From contig NZ_AOME01000077.1 of assembly GCF_000336935.1 (NCBI RefSeq), positions 1-60,438 on the forward strand: 60,438 nucleotides of DNA, given 5' to 3'. Origin of the DNA: Halococcus salifodinae DSM 8989 (GTDB taxonomy: Archaea; Halobacteriota; Halobacteria; Halobacteriales; Halococcaceae). Positions 1-8,410 of this stretch are shown piece after piece (the stretch's first letter is position 1; each line of letters opens with the position of its first letter). The position numbers were made by a program, and so were the translations under genes. The notes below the pieces were generated by a model. It searched no databases. It worked only from the letters and a program-made list of their open reading frames with translations, and was not told the DNA's origin.

Positions 1-7
1 CCATCAG

Positions 8-26
8 AGATGTGTATAAGAGACAG
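8..26 (+). other. Nextera/Tn5 mosaic-end adapter remnant
   Basis: These 19 bases match the Tn5 mosaic end used in Nextera library adapters exactly (AGATGTGTATAAGAGACAG). They are a sequencing artefact and not genomic DNA. Any reading frame through them, typically starting with the peptide MCIRDS, is spurious. The true genome sequence probably begins at about base 27. Confidence 0.97.
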
Positions 27-28
27 CG

Positions 29-70
29 CTCAACATCTTCAAGAACACGATTCCGCCGCTGTTCCTCTGA
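29..70 (+). CDS. possible 3' end of a truncated gene (unknown)
   Basis: Directly after the adapter one frame reads LNIFKNTIPPLFL and then TGA. This could be the last 13 codons of a gene cut off by the contig end. The peptide is hydrophobic, as at the end of a membrane protein, but is too short to identify. It may equally be chance. Confidence 0.25.
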   Translation, partial: LNIFKNTIPPLFL

Positions 71-114
71 TTCAGCGCGAACCGGCACACGCTCGGATCA
101 CACGAGTTCACGAG

Positions 115-453
115 CTATGGCTTGATGTAGGCGTAGCCCTCCGCTTGGAGGCGCGTCAGTTCGCCGACGCCCGCGGGGACGAGCTCCACGCCGTCGATGA
201 GGTCCTCGGTGGTCGTGTCGGTGCCCGCGATGGTGTTTTGGCATTGTTTGAACGTGACTCCGTACTCCATGAGCGTCTCGACGTGCTCGCGCTGTGGCGA
301 GTCCTCCCTGACCAGCGCGAGCCCGCCGCTGTTCGTGACCACTGCGATCGCGTCGAGATCGATCGAGCCGTCGTCGAGCAAGTTGGCGACGTTGTTCACG
401 ACCCGCTCGTGGAGGCCGGTGTCGTCGTTCGAGTGGTGGAAGACGGCTTTCAC
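115..453 (-). CDS. DsrE/DsrF-like family protein
   Basis: The 112-residue product begins MKAVFHHSND and has the alternating strand/helix pattern of the DsrE/F/H fold. The FHHSND start is typical of archaeal stand-alone DsrE-like proteins. Members of the fold act in sulfur relay when they carry a conserved cysteine. Here the only cysteine is in the FKQCQNT segment (residue about 76), the usual position. The start is GTG. The gene is followed by the truncated contig edge and lies 87 bases from the next gene on the same strand. A sulfurtransferase-related role is inferred; the substrate is unknown. Confidence 0.75.
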   Translation of the reverse strand: MKAVFHHSNDDTGLHERVVNNVANLLDDGSIDLDAIAVVTNSGGLALVREDSPQREHVETLMEYGVTFKQCQNTIAGTDTTTEDLIDGVELVPAGVGELTRLQAEGYAYIKP

Positions 454-540
454 GCACCCAGATAGCGTCGTCGGCGACTCAAACGATGCGGTTCGGCGTG
501 ACGAGCGCGGGTTCGACGGGGGTTGGCTCGGGTAGTTCTC

Positions 541-2139
541 TCACTTGACGGGCAATACGTCGGTCACGGTCCCGACGCCCTTGCTCTGGCCCTCGCGAAA
601 GACGAAGCGCTGGCCCTCCTCGACGAGGTAGGGTCGGAACTTGAACCGGATCGTCGTGGAGCCGGTGTCGCCGGGAAGAAGCTGGCCCTCGGCGGGGTGG
701 AACGCGGCGGCCTCGCTCACGGTTTCGAGATGGACGACCGGCTCGTAGCCGTCGTCGATCCGCGTCGGATGATTCAGCACCATTACGTCGGCCTCGAACT
801 CCCGGACGGGGTCGGGATCGGCCTCGCGTGGCAGGAGCACCATCCCGCGCTCGACGTCGGCCTCGCGGACGCCCTTCAGCGCGATGCCAACGATTCGTCC
901 GGCCTTCGCGCGGTCCACACGATGGTAGTGCATCTCGATCGAACGCGCCTCCACATCGTGAAAGGAGCCGTCGGGAAACGGGCCGAGCAGGAGTTCGTCG
1001 CCCGCCTCGACGGTGCCGGAGCGCACAGTACCAGAGGCGACCGCGCCGACGCCCGTGATCTTGTAGCTCCGGTCGACGTACATCGAGAATTCGCCCGTGC
1101 TCTCCCCGGTCTTCGGCAGGCGCTCGAACAGGTCGTCGAGCGTGCCCAGTCCTTCCATCGTGACCGCGCTCGTTCGGAGGACCGGCACGACACCACCACC
1201 GATCTCCTCGACCGCCGTGTCGACACCGTGACGCTCGACGCGGAGCGGTGTCTTGCCGACGTCTCGGAGCAGGCGCTCGACCTCGCGCTCGACTTCGAGG
1301 GCGCGCTCGCCGTCGACCATGTCCGCCTTCGTGATCGCGACCATCGTGGGGAGTTCGGTCGCGAGGAGGACGCCGAGATGCTCGCGGGTGGTCTTGGTGG
1401 GGCCGTCGTCGGCTGCCACCGTGAGGAGGCCGTAATCGAGTTTCTGGCCCACCAATCCCCTGATCGTGGTTCGGAGCCACGGCTCGTGGCCCACGGTGTC
1501 GACAAAGGAGATCAGCTTGTCGGCCGACTCGACCACCGCGGCGCGGTCGGTCTTCCGGTCGGGGTTGTCGGTTCGGATCGGCTCGCCATCGGTGAACCCG
1601 TAGACCGCATAGGAGAGATCCGCCGAGAGGCCGCGCTCGACCTCGTGAGGCTGGACATCGAGGAAGCTTCTCGTACTCCCCTCGCCGTCGTCCGGTTGGC
1701 CGGTGACGAGCGACCCGACCAGCGTACTCTTGCCATGGTCGACGTGACCTGCGGTGCCGACGACGATGTGACCGTCGTCCTCCAGCAGCGCGCCTTCTCT
1801 GACTGTGGCGACGCCGACGAGTCCGTCCTCGATCCCCCACGTGTCGACCGATTCGATGTGGGCGTCGGCCTCCTCGGCGAGCAAGGAGAGCACGTCTATC
1901 GACTCCGCGAAGTCGTCGTGGGGGATCCCCGCGAGCCCGCCGTCGTCGGTGACGCCCACCACGTACGTGGCCTCGCCGTCGCCCGAGAGCACCCGATGGC
2001 GGAGCTGTGCCGCGAGGCTTTCGAGCTTGCCGTCGGCGAGGTGGAGGTCCTTCGTGAGCCGTTCTTTGAACTCGACGCTGCCGCCCTCGCGCTCGCCCGC
2101 ATCGAGCGCCCGCTTGAGGACGGCCCGGTCGGGGGCCAT
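541..2139 (-). CDS. GTPBP1-like translational GTPase
   Basis: The product is 532 residues. An N-terminal alpha/beta domain of about 120 residues precedes a translation-factor GTPase domain. Visible motifs are G1 GHVDHGKS (131-138), G3 DTVGHE (214-219) and G4 TKAD (270-273). EF-Tu-like beta-barrel domains follow. This is the GTPBP1/GTPBP2-like branch common in haloarchaea, related to EF-1alpha; its role in translation or RNA surveillance is not established. I chose the ATG opening MAPDRAV because the codons upstream of it run into a dispersed repeat and are low in information. The next gene upstream on this strand is phosphoglycolate phosphatase, separated by the repeat-filled gap. Confidence 0.88.
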   Translation of the reverse strand: MAPDRAVLKRALDAGEREGGSVEFKERLTKDLHLADGKLESLAAQLRHRVLSGDGEATYVVGVTDDGGLAGIPHDDFAESIDVLSLLAEEADAHIESVDTWGIEDGLVGVATVREGALLEDDGHIVVGTAGHVDHGKSTLVGSLVTGQPDDGEGSTRSFLDVQPHEVERGLSADLSYAVYGFTDGEPIRTDNPDRKTDRAAVVESADKLISFVDTVGHEPWLRTTIRGLVGQKLDYGLLTVAADDGPTKTTREHLGVLLATELPTMVAITKADMVDGERALEVEREVERLLRDVGKTPLRVERHGVDTAVEEIGGGVVPVLRTSAVTMEGLGTLDDLFERLPKTGESTGEFSMYVDRSYKITGVGAVASGTVRSGTVEAGDELLLGPFPDGSFHDVEARSIEMHYHRVDRAKAGRIVGIALKGVREADVERGMVLLPREADPDPVREFEADVMVLNHPTRIDDGYEPVVHLETVSEAAAFHPAEGQLLPGDTGSTTIRFKFRPYLVEEGQRFVFREGQSKGVGTVTDVLPVK

Positions 2140-2250
2140 GTGTGATCGTAGCGTGCCGGGCGCAAAAGCCCTTCTCTCTGGTGTATGATGGCACGATTCA
2201 TGGTATTTGATCGGCAGAACGCTAGGCGAAGCTCGGCCATTGTTGATGGC

Positions 2251-2382
2251 TGTGGCGCGCGGGAGGGCGTCGGAGACGCCCGACTCGTGCGAGGGATGAC
2301 TGAGTGTAGCGAACGTAGTGAGCGAGCGAAGGAATCGGCTGGGGAGGGTGTGGCTCGCGGTTCTCATTTGTGTCGTGATTCG
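2251..2382 (+). repeat. dispersed repeat family A, copy 1
   Basis: This gap of about 300 bases between the GTPase start and the phosphatase stop carries a copy of an intergenic repeat that recurs three more times in the window. Shared landmarks are GTGGCGCGCGGGAGGGCG at one end and GGGGAGGGTGTGGC plus GCGGTTCTCATTTGTG at the other. Between them are short GAGCGAAGCGAGC-type palindromes. I see no gene or RNA in the rest of the gap. Confidence 0.8.
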
Positions 2383-2440
2383 TCCTCGGCGAATCAGCCG
2401 TCCCCGCCGGACGCTGTGGCGAGACTGCCGTTGCTGGATT

Positions 2441-3154
2441 TTATGAGGAAGATCGAACCGTCGAAAGTGCCTCTATGAACCCGTCGGCGTACGCCGCATC
2501 AGTCACCAGATCGGCCGCCTGCGTCGCTGCCTCGTCGGCGTTCGCCACCGCGAACGATCGCCCCACGACCTCGAACGTCGCGACGTCGTTCGCGGAGTCA
2601 CCGATCGCGACGAACTCCTCGGGATCGCGTCCGAGGCGGTCGGCGACGATCGAGAGCCCGCGGCCCTTGTCAACATCGGGTGAGACGACGTGGTACGCGA
2701 ACCCTGTGTCGACCACGTCGAGTCCGTATTCGACGGCGATCTCTCGGAGGGGGTCGAGGGGCGCGTCGCGACTCACCGCGATCTCGGTCTCGCGCCATCG
2801 ATTGACGAGATCGAGACTCCCCCAGCCGAGATCGTGGCCGGCGTCGCGGTAGGCCGCGGCGACGCGGTCGGCGGCCGTCCGATCGCCGTCGACGACGATA
2901 TCGTCGCGAGTCTCGGTATCGAGACAGACCACGCCGCCGTTTTCGGCGACGACGAGCGTCGCGAGACCGGCGAACTCACAGAGGGCGACCGGATAGGGAA
3001 GTGCCTTGCCGGTGGCGAGAACGACCGGTGCGGGCCACTCTCGGAGCGCGTCGAAGACTCGTGGATCGACGACTCGATTGCGATCGGTGAGGGTGCCGTC
3101 GATGTCGACCGCGAGGGGCGGTCGCGCCTCGGGAGCGGCGTCTGCGCGATTCAT
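2441..3154 (-). CDS. phosphoglycolate phosphatase, archaeal HAD type
   Basis: A 237-residue HAD-superfamily (subclass IIB, TA0175-like) phosphatase. Motif I is DIDGTLTD with D17 and D19 as nucleophile and acid/base, motif II is in VVLATGK (44-50), and motif IV is GDSAND (185-190), with a cap domain between. The family hydrolyses 2-phosphoglycolate to glycolate and phosphate, removing a by-product of DNA repair or carbon metabolism. Length is normal. It is on the same strand as the downstream GTPase but separated from it by repeat A, so probably transcribed alone. Confidence 0.85.
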   Translation of the reverse strand: MNRADAAPEARPPLAVDIDGTLTDRNRVVDPRVFDALREWPAPVVLATGKALPYPVALCEFAGLATLVVAENGGVVCLDTETRDDIVVDGDRTAADRVAAAYRDAGHDLGWGSLDLVNRWRETEIAVSRDAPLDPLREIAVEYGLDVVDTGFAYHVVSPDVDKGRGLSIVADRLGRDPEEFVAIGDSANDVATFEVVGRSFAVANADEAATQAADLVTDAAYADGFIEALSTVRSSS

Positions 3155-3231
3155 ACGTGACGTGGGCGAGCCGGGTGGTTACGGGTTCGGATCGCAGTGT
3201 GCGGCCGAGCGCTGGGACGCTCCTGCGGTCG

Positions 3232-3774
3232 TCAGTCCGAGAGGTGGTCGTAGGCGTTCTGTACTCGCTTGAACGCGCGCTCGCTGCCGTCGTCGGTATC
3301 GGGATGAACTTCCTTTACTTTCTCGCGGTATGCGGTTCTGACAGCCGCTTCGTCCGCACCCGGTTCGAGATCGAGGGCGCGGTACGCCGCCGCCGTGCTC
3401 GGGCCACGCCGGCGCTGCCCGCCGGCAGTCGCTCGTCGCCGACCGCCGGCATCGAAACCACCGTCGCTTCGCGGCCCGGTCCACTCCTCGCGCGGCCCCG
3501 CACCGAACCCGCCGGTCTCGGCGCGGCCGGTTCGTGTCGTTTGGCCGGCTCGCGTCGTTCGCTCGGTTCGTCGGGGACCCGCGGTGCGTGTCTGTCGGTA
3601 CACCCGCTCGCGGAGCCGACCACTCACGTGATACCAGAGGAAGTAGGTCACGGCCCCGAACGGAACCGCGAGTGCGAGCGCTACCGGACTGTAGACGAAG
3701 CCGAGCACCGTCGTGAAGACGGTCAGTCCGGCGAACACTCCGCCGAGCCCAACTACGAGCCCCGACCTAGTCAC
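3232..3774 (-). CDS. membrane-anchored J-domain protein
   Basis: A 180-residue protein read from a GTG start. Two hydrophobic segments (about 5-28 and 30-50) are followed by a long Arg/Gly/Thr-rich linker and a C-terminal J domain (about 128-180) with the HPD tripeptide at 157-159 that stimulates Hsp70 ATPase. It would recruit DnaK to the membrane. An open frame extends about 117 codons upstream, but that part overlaps the divergent zinc-finger gene and looks non-coding, so the start directly before the first hydrophobic segment was chosen. Confidence 0.78.
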   Translation of the reverse strand: MTRSGLVVGLGGVFAGLTVFTTVLGFVYSPVALALAVPFGAVTYFLWYHVSGRLRERVYRQTRTAGPRRTERTTRAGQTTRTGRAETGGFGAGPREEWTGPRSDGGFDAGGRRRATAGGQRRRGPSTAAAYRALDLEPGADEAAVRTAYREKVKEVHPDTDDGSERAFKRVQNAYDHLSD

Positions 3775-3846
3775 GACAGTGCTTGTGGCCCGAACGGCGT
3801 AAGTCTCCCGCCACAAGTTGAAGTTTCCTGATGACGAACCCCGGAT

Positions 3847-4050
3847 ATGAGCGTATCCGGGCTGTGTCAGGTCTGTGAGAGCGCCGAAGCGAGCCACACC
3901 TGCGATCAGTGCGGGCGGGCCGTCTGCGACCAGCACCACAACGACGCGTTCGGCCTCTGCCTCGACTGCTCGGCAGAAGCCGGCGGTGGTGGTGCCGAAA
4001 CCGATGACGGTCCTGGCCGGAGCGACGCTGGCGACGACGTTCGGTTCTGA
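3847..4050 (+). CDS. small HIT-like zinc-finger protein
   Basis: A 67-residue protein with regularly spaced Cys/His pairs: CQVC, CDQC, CDQHH and CLDC. The order is that of a HIT-type or B-box-like treble-clef finger binding two zinc ions. The tail is acidic and disordered. Such small zinc-finger proteins are numerous in haloarchaea and some regulate gene expression; this one has no assigned function. It is divergent from the J-domain gene. Confidence 0.75.
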   Translation: MSVSGLCQVCESAEASHTCDQCGRAVCDQHHNDAFGLCLDCSAEAGGGGAETDDGPGRSDAGDDVRF

Positions 4051-4082
4051 GTCCTGAAAGCGGCATGCAGTACGACGCCGTC

Positions 4083-4373
4083 TCAATCGCCGACGGCGTC
4101 GTGGTCGACGTACTGGCGCTCCCACTCGTGGCGGGCCGCGATCGCCGCCCGGCCCTGCTCGGTGACTGCGTAGAAGTTGGTGAGTTCGTTCTGCGACCCC
4201 TTCTCGACCAGCCCCTTTTCGACGAGCGTATCGAGGTTCGGGTAGAGTCGCCCCCGGTTGATGTCGTTGTCGTAGGCGTGCTGTAACTCCTCGCTAACAC
4301 CGAGCCCCTTCGGGTCGTCCATCCCCGCGATGACGTACAGGAGGTCGCGCTGAAACCCCGTGAGATCGTCCAT
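4083..4373 (-). CDS. PadR-family transcriptional regulator
   Basis: A 96-residue winged-helix protein containing LTGFQRDLLYVIAG, RLYPNLDTLVEKGLVEK and the C-terminal ANFYAVTEQGR-like wing (here LTNFYAVTEQGR). These are characteristic of PadR-type DNA-binding domains. In-frame ATGs occur at codons giving MMDD or MDD. The TATA box about 40 bases upstream excludes the earliest ATG, and MDDLTGF matches the usual family start. The nearest genes do not reveal its target. Confidence 0.85.
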   Translation of the reverse strand: MDDLTGFQRDLLYVIAGMDDPKGLGVSEELQHAYDNDINRGRLYPNLDTLVEKGLVEKGSQNELTNFYAVTEQGRAAIAARHEWERQYVDHDAVGD

Positions 4374-4408
4374 CATTGCTTCATCGGTTTCCACCACGAC
4401 TGCGAAGC

Positions 4409-4422
4409 ATCTTATATTTTCG
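4409..4422 (-). promoter_or_regulatory. TATA box of the PadR regulator gene
   Basis: On the minus strand the sequence reads AAAATATAAGATG in an otherwise GC-rich context. It ends about 37 bases before the chosen start codon, which fits a short-leader archaeal transcript. Confidence 0.6.
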
Positions 4423-4534
4423 TGCTTTATCGGAACTAATACTACGGACCTCGACGGATGGGCACAGCGTTATTGGACTTCCGGGTTCCCCCTCGACGAG
4501 CCCGGCACGTGCCTGCTTGTTCCGTGATACTCGT

Positions 4535-5359
4535 TCAGCGATGTTCGTTCAGCCGTCGCTTGAGTCGCTTCGCCGCCTCGCCAGCCGCCCGCGCGAACTC
4601 TTCGCCGCGATCCTTGCCGGCGAAGATGATTCCGCGTGAGGAGTTCACGAGCCCGACGCCATCGGCGAGGCCGTACTCGATCGCGGCTTCGACGTCCCCA
4701 CCCTGTGCGCCGACACCGGGGACGAGGAAGGGGAGGTCGGGAACGAGGTCGCGCACCGTTTCGAGCTCTTCGGGAGCGGTCGCACCGACCACGAGACCGA
4801 CGTTGCCGCGCTCGTTCCAGCCGTCGGCCAGCCGCGCGACCCGTTCGTAGAGGCGCTCGCCGTCGGCGAGCTCGCAGTTCTGGAGGTCCCTCCCACCAGG
4901 GTTCGAGGTCCGACAGAGCACGAACACGCCCGCCTCCTGGGAGAGAAACGGTTCGAGCGAATCCCGGCCGAGATAGGGGTTGACGGTGATCGCGTCGGCG
5001 GCCGTCTCGTTTGCCGCGTGCCCGCTGGCCGCATCGAGGTGGGTCGCGTACTGGCGGGCGGTGTTGCCGATGTCGGCACGCTTTGCGTCCAGGAGTACCG
5101 GAACGTCCTTGCCGTGGGCGTAGGCGACGGTTTCACGGAGCGCGCGCCAGCCGTCGGGGTCCTCGTAGAAGGCGGCGTTCGGCTTGTAGCACGCGGCGTG
5201 GTCGTGTGTCGCGTCGATGATCCGGCGGTTGAACGCCCACCGCGGCAGGTCGTGATCGTGGAGGTGATCGGGGAGTCGGTCGCGGTCGGGATCGAGCCCG
5301 ATCGAGAGCACGCTGTCGGTCGCGTCGATCCGGTCGGCGAGCCGGTCGAAAAATCCCAT
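4535..5359 (-). CDS. pyrF: orotidine 5'-phosphate decarboxylase
   Basis: A 274-residue type-2 (long) OMP decarboxylase catalysing the last step of UMP synthesis, OMP to UMP plus CO2. Diagnostic residues are the catalytic DAKRADIGNT (91-100) with its Asp-Lys-Asp set, SIGLDPD near the N-terminus, CYKPN with the phosphate/substrate lysine, and NSSRGI near the C-terminus. Length and start (MGFFDRL) are normal for haloarchaea. It is divergent from the HAD gene. Confidence 0.95.
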   Translation of the reverse strand: MGFFDRLADRIDATDSVLSIGLDPDRDRLPDHLHDHDLPRWAFNRRIIDATHDHAACYKPNAAFYEDPDGWRALRETVAYAHGKDVPVLLDAKRADIGNTARQYATHLDAASGHAANETAADAITVNPYLGRDSLEPFLSQEAGVFVLCRTSNPGGRDLQNCELADGERLYERVARLADGWNERGNVGLVVGATAPEELETVRDLVPDLPFLVPGVGAQGGDVEAAIEYGLADGVGLVNSSRGIIFAGKDRGEEFARAAGEAAKRLKRRLNEHR

Positions 5360-5439
5360 ACGCTCCGCTGTTCGTGACTGTGCAAGGACTTTCGGGTTCG
5401 TCTCGCCACACTCATGTGGGAAGCGGCCTACGGGTGAGT

Positions 5440-6096
5440 ATGACCATCAGGGCGGTCGCGTTCGATCTCGATTACACCCTCGCTGTCCCCGAACGCGACC
5501 GTCAGACGCTGCTCGACGAGGCGAGCGCGGCGGTCGACGGCCCCTCCCTCTCACGTGAGTCCTACCTCGACGCCCACCGCCGGAACCTCACGAACCGGAC
5601 TCGCGAACCCATCTTCGACGATCTGCTCACCGACCGCGAGACCGACGCCTCGGCAGGCGCGCTCGCGGACACCTACCGCGAGGCGATCACCGACGCGCTC
5701 GTACCGGTCGCAGGGGCGGAAGAGCTCGTCAGATCGCTCCGTGAGGAGTACCGCGTCGGCCTTCTCACCGACGGGCCGGTGTGCGCCCAGCAGGCGAAGC
5801 TCGACGCGCTCGGCTGGAACGACCTGTTCGATGCGGTCGTGATCACCGGCGATCTGGCGGCGGGAAAGCCGGACGACCGTGCGTTCCGGGCCGAACTCGA
5901 CGCGCTCGGGACGACCGCCGACGAGACGATCTACGTCGGTGACTCCGCCGAACTCGACATTGCCGGTGCGCGCGCTGCCGGCCTTCGGGCGATCCACGTC
6001 CTCGACAACGGCGAGTCGTCGCCGGCAGCCGACGCCACGATCGAGCGCGACGCGCTCGCCGAGCGACTGCCGGCGGTCGTCGCGGGATTCAACTGA
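5440..6096 (+). CDS. HAD-family hydrolase
   Basis: A 218-residue HAD hydrolase with DLDYT (D9, D11), motif II LLTDGP (108-113), the motif III lysine in AGKPDD (K143) and motif IV GDSAELD (167-173). The helical cap lies between motifs I and II, as in subfamily I enzymes. The substrate cannot be told from sequence. The start is the ATG directly before TIRAVAFDLD; upstream in-frame codons overlap the pyrF promoter. Its end overlaps the convergent DUF2240-like gene by 8 bases. Confidence 0.85.
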   Translation: MTIRAVAFDLDYTLAVPERDRQTLLDEASAAVDGPSLSRESYLDAHRRNLTNRTREPIFDDLLTDRETDASAGALADTYREAITDALVPVAGAEELVRSLREEYRVGLLTDGPVCAQQAKLDALGWNDLFDAVVITGDLAAGKPDDRAFRAELDALGTTADETIYVGDSAELDIAGARAAGLRAIHVLDNGESSPAADATIERDALAERLPAVVAGFN

Positions 6097-6553
6097 GCTC
6101 CAGCGATCCCGCGTCGAGATCGTCGAGTGCGCGCTCGGCCGCGTCGCTCACGTCGATATCTCGGCGGCGAGCGTACACCACTGCCGCGGCCTCGACGGTG
6201 ACGCCGAGCGAACTCTGCAACTGGTTGATTTCCGCGACCGCCTCGCGCTTCTCGACGCCGCTCGCGACCACCGTCTCGATCACCCGCTCGAAGGTCGACC
6301 GTTGCTGGAGGAGTTCCTCGCTCGGCACGAACTCCTCGGGGATCGTCACGTCTTCGGGCTCGAACGTCGGCACCAGCCCGTCGTCGGTCCGGTCGAGCAG
6401 TCCCTCGCCGACCGCGACATCGGCGAGCCGGGTGGCCTGCTCCGGCGAGAACCAGTCGCGGTCGAGCGAGAGCGCCACCACGAACTCGCTCTCGGCGAGG
6501 CGGGTCTCACCCTGCCCGACGAACGGTGCGGCGACCGCACTGCGGAGGCTCAC
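6089..6553 (-). CDS. DUF2240-like haloarchaeal protein
   Basis: A 154-residue protein with a winged-helix-like N-terminus (segments FSPEQATRLADVAVGEGLL and LVPTFEPEDVTIPEEF) and a long helical C-terminal half. The pattern matches the conserved archaeal family I recall as DUF2240; function unknown. It is divergent from ribosomal protein S8e and overlaps the HAD gene convergently. Confidence 0.65.
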   Translation of the reverse strand: MSLRSAVAAPFVGQGETRLAESEFVVALSLDRDWFSPEQATRLADVAVGEGLLDRTDDGLVPTFEPEDVTIPEEFVPSEELLQQRSTFERVIETVVASGVEKREAVAEINQLQSSLGVTVEAAAVVYARRRDIDVSDAAERALDDLDAGSLELS

Positions 6554-6603
6554 GACGAACCGGGGACGGGAACTCGCCTAAACCTGACGGTGCGGCATCG
6601 ATC

Positions 6604-6614
6604 GATTCAAGTAG
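6604..6614 (+). promoter_or_regulatory. TATA box of rps8e
   Basis: GATTCAAGTAG is centred about 27 bases before the S8e ATG, the spacing expected for a leaderless haloarchaeal transcript. Confidence 0.5.
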
Positions 6615-6635
6615 CGTGCTCGTCGGTGTTGGGGT

Positions 6636-7007
6636 ATGAAAGATCAGGGACGCTCGGTCCGGAAGCGCACTGGCGGACGACGACGGCCGATCCGCGGCAA
6701 GCGAAAACACGAACTCGGCAGCGAGGCCACCGAGACACAGGTCGGCGAGCAGGCCCTCAAAACCGTCGACGCGCGCGGCAACACCCAGAAGGTCCGTGCG
6801 ATCGCGACCGACAACGCGACCGTCGCGACCGACGACGGGACCACGCATGCAACGATCGAGGACGTCGCCGAGAACCCCGCGAACCCGAACTACGTCCGGC
6901 GAAACATCGTGACCAAGGGCGCGCTCATCGAGACCAGCGAGGGCCTCGCGCGCGTGACCTCCCGACCCGGCCAGGACGGTCAGGTCAACGCAGTCCTCGA
7001 AGAGTAA
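6636..7007 (+). CDS. rps8e: 30S ribosomal protein S8e
   Basis: A 123-residue eS8 protein with the basic RRRPIRGKRKHELG segment near the N-terminus and the NPNYVRRNIVTKGALIE core that mark the archaeal/eukaryotic eS8 family. It is a component of the small ribosomal subunit. Length is typical for archaea. It is transcribed alone and is followed within a few bases by a T-rich terminator. Confidence 0.95.
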   Translation: MKDQGRSVRKRTGGRRRPIRGKRKHELGSEATETQVGEQALKTVDARGNTQKVRAIATDNATVATDDGTTHATIEDVAENPANPNYVRRNIVTKGALIETSEGLARVTSRPGQDGQVNAVLEE

Positions 7008-7011
7008 CCGA

Positions 7012-7024
7012 CCTTTTCGTTTCT
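7012..7024 (+). terminator. T-rich terminator after rps8e
   Basis: CCTTTTCGTTTCT lies 5 bases past the stop codon. Archaeal termination uses such T-tracts; no stem-loop is needed. Confidence 0.5.
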
Positions 7025-7035
7025 GCGACGATTGG

Positions 7036-7390
7036 TGGCGCGGAGCGGTGCGGGCCTGGCGGATGAAGGGCGAGGGCGCGAGCGTCGCGAGCGCCCGAGG
7101 GCTTCAGCGGTGCTGTGCGGAGTGGTGGTGCGGTTTGCGGAGAGCGCTAGCAGTGTACCGCGAACGAGCCGTAGGCGAGTGAGCGGGCCGAGGAATCCCC
7201 CGAACGGAGTGAGGGGGTGACGCAGGCTTTTGATCCACATTTTGCGAGTAGAGAGGTTCCGAAGGAACCTCGTACCGTGCGAGCGGGCCATGCGCGGCGC
7301 TACGCGCCGCGATTCGAGGCGGCTCCGCCGCCTCGTGCGCCCGCGAGCAGAGAGCGAAGCGAACGAGCGACCGTAGCAAAAGGTGGGGAT
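7036..7390 (-). repeat. dispersed 3' repeat family B, copy 1
   Basis: Read on the minus strand, this begins directly after the AbrB-PhoU stop with an ACCTTTTGC tract. It then holds palindromes (arms GAGGCGGC, CGCGGCGC, GAGGTTCC) and the box CTCGCAAAATGTGGATCAAAA. Next come GTTCGCGGTACACTGCTAGC, CTCTCCGCAAACCGC, and the tail GCACAGCACCGC with CGCCCTTCATCCG. The same order of blocks recurs at other gene ends in this window. No gene is seen in the gap. Confidence 0.85.
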
Positions 7391-8386
7391 TTAGGGCTGC
7401 GGCGCGGCCTTCTGCATCGCGGTTTCGGCGATGTTCCCGCCGTAGTCGGCGCTCCGGGAGAGCGAGTCCACGACGAGGCCGAGCCGCTGGGCGCGCTCCG
7501 AATCACGGTCGCGGAGCAGGCAATCGACTTCGCGGGCGCGTTCGTCGATCTCGTCGATCGCGGACATCGCGTCGTTCGCGAGCCGAAGCGCGTCGTCGTC
7601 CTCGTCGGCGAGCAGCGCGTCCATCGCGGTCTCGATCACGTTTGCCGCCCCGTCGTGGAGTGCGGCGAGCGCCTCGCCGACGTCCTCCGAGACGCTCTCG
7701 ACGTCGCCGACGACCTCGGCGATCTTGGTCGCGTGGTCGGCAACCCGTTCGAGCTGGCGTGCGGCCGAGTGGTAGTCGAAACACGTCTCGCGGGACAGGC
7801 CGATCTCGGTCGCCGCGCTTGGACTCCGGAGCGCGGTCCGGAACACCCGTGCAGTCATGTACCATAGCCGGTCGACGTCGTCGTCGCGCTCGATCACGTC
7901 GGCTGCGAGGTCGGGGTCCCCCGTACTGAGCGCTTCGACCGCGTCGCCGAGCATGGTGAGTGAGACCAGCCGCATCCGCGTGATCGCGTTGTGGATCGAG
8001 AGCTCCGAGGAGTCGAGGAGATCCTGGAGACTGACCCGCTCGGAGGTCTCCTCGATGACTTCGAGTCCCACCAGTCCCTGGGTGGCCTCGCGGATGGTGC
8101 GGCGCTGGGCGGCGTCGACGCTCGCGGTCTCCAGGGTGATGACGTCGAACCCGTTGACGTACATCATCACGACGGCGCGCGTGAGCTCCGACCCTTCGAG
8201 GTCGGTGACGTCGAGCGTCCCCTCGGCCGTGGTCTCCTCGGTCCGCGGGGCGAGCAACAGCGACTCGTCCTCGGGATAAAACTCGACTTCGCTCCCGGCG
8301 CTGACGCCGTTGTCGGTCGCCCACGACTTCGGCAACGACACGGTGTACGTCGACCCGCCCGTGACCTGGACCTTGCGCGTCTCCAT
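7391..8386 (-). CDS. AbrB-PhoU fusion, phosphate regulator
   Basis: A 331-residue protein. Its N-terminal SpoVT/AbrB swapped-hairpin DNA-binding domain (METRKVQVTGGSTYTVSLPKSW region, about 1-45) is joined to two PhoU-like helical repeats (about 90-325) with the YHSAARQLERVADHATKIAE and LSRSADYGGNIAE signatures. Haloarchaeal members are thought to control phosphate-uptake genes. The gene is divergent from a stand-alone PhoU across an AT-rich region, so it may regulate that promoter. The chosen ATG lies about 28 bases from a TATA-like GATTTATT; an upstream in-frame start would lie at the TATA itself. Confidence 0.85.
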   Translation of the reverse strand: METRKVQVTGGSTYTVSLPKSWATDNGVSAGSEVEFYPEDESLLLAPRTEETTAEGTLDVTDLEGSELTRAVVMMYVNGFDVITLETASVDAAQRRTIREATQGLVGLEVIEETSERVSLQDLLDSSELSIHNAITRMRLVSLTMLGDAVEALSTGDPDLAADVIERDDDVDRLWYMTARVFRTALRSPSAATEIGLSRETCFDYHSAARQLERVADHATKIAEVVGDVESVSEDVGEALAALHDGAANVIETAMDALLADEDDDALRLANDAMSAIDEIDERAREVDCLLRDRDSERAQRLGLVVDSLSRSADYGGNIAETAMQKAAPQP

Positions 8387-8410
8387 AGCCGCCGATCTAC
8401 TCCCCTCGAC

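Noticed and set aside
523-2145. Long open frame on the plus strand opposite the GTPase gene
   Set aside because: It mirrors the GTPase gene in a GC-rich, antisense frame and shows no family motifs; the minus-strand protein has all GTPase motifs.
3775-4125. N-terminal extension of the J-domain protein
   Set aside because: The open frame continues upstream but overlaps the zinc-finger gene on the other strand and is Arg-rich without any domain.
7036-7390. tRNA or structured RNA gene in the palindrome-rich gaps
   Set aside because: The hairpins are small, unrelated and repeated at other sites as part of families A and B; no cloverleaf with conserved T-arm bases was found.
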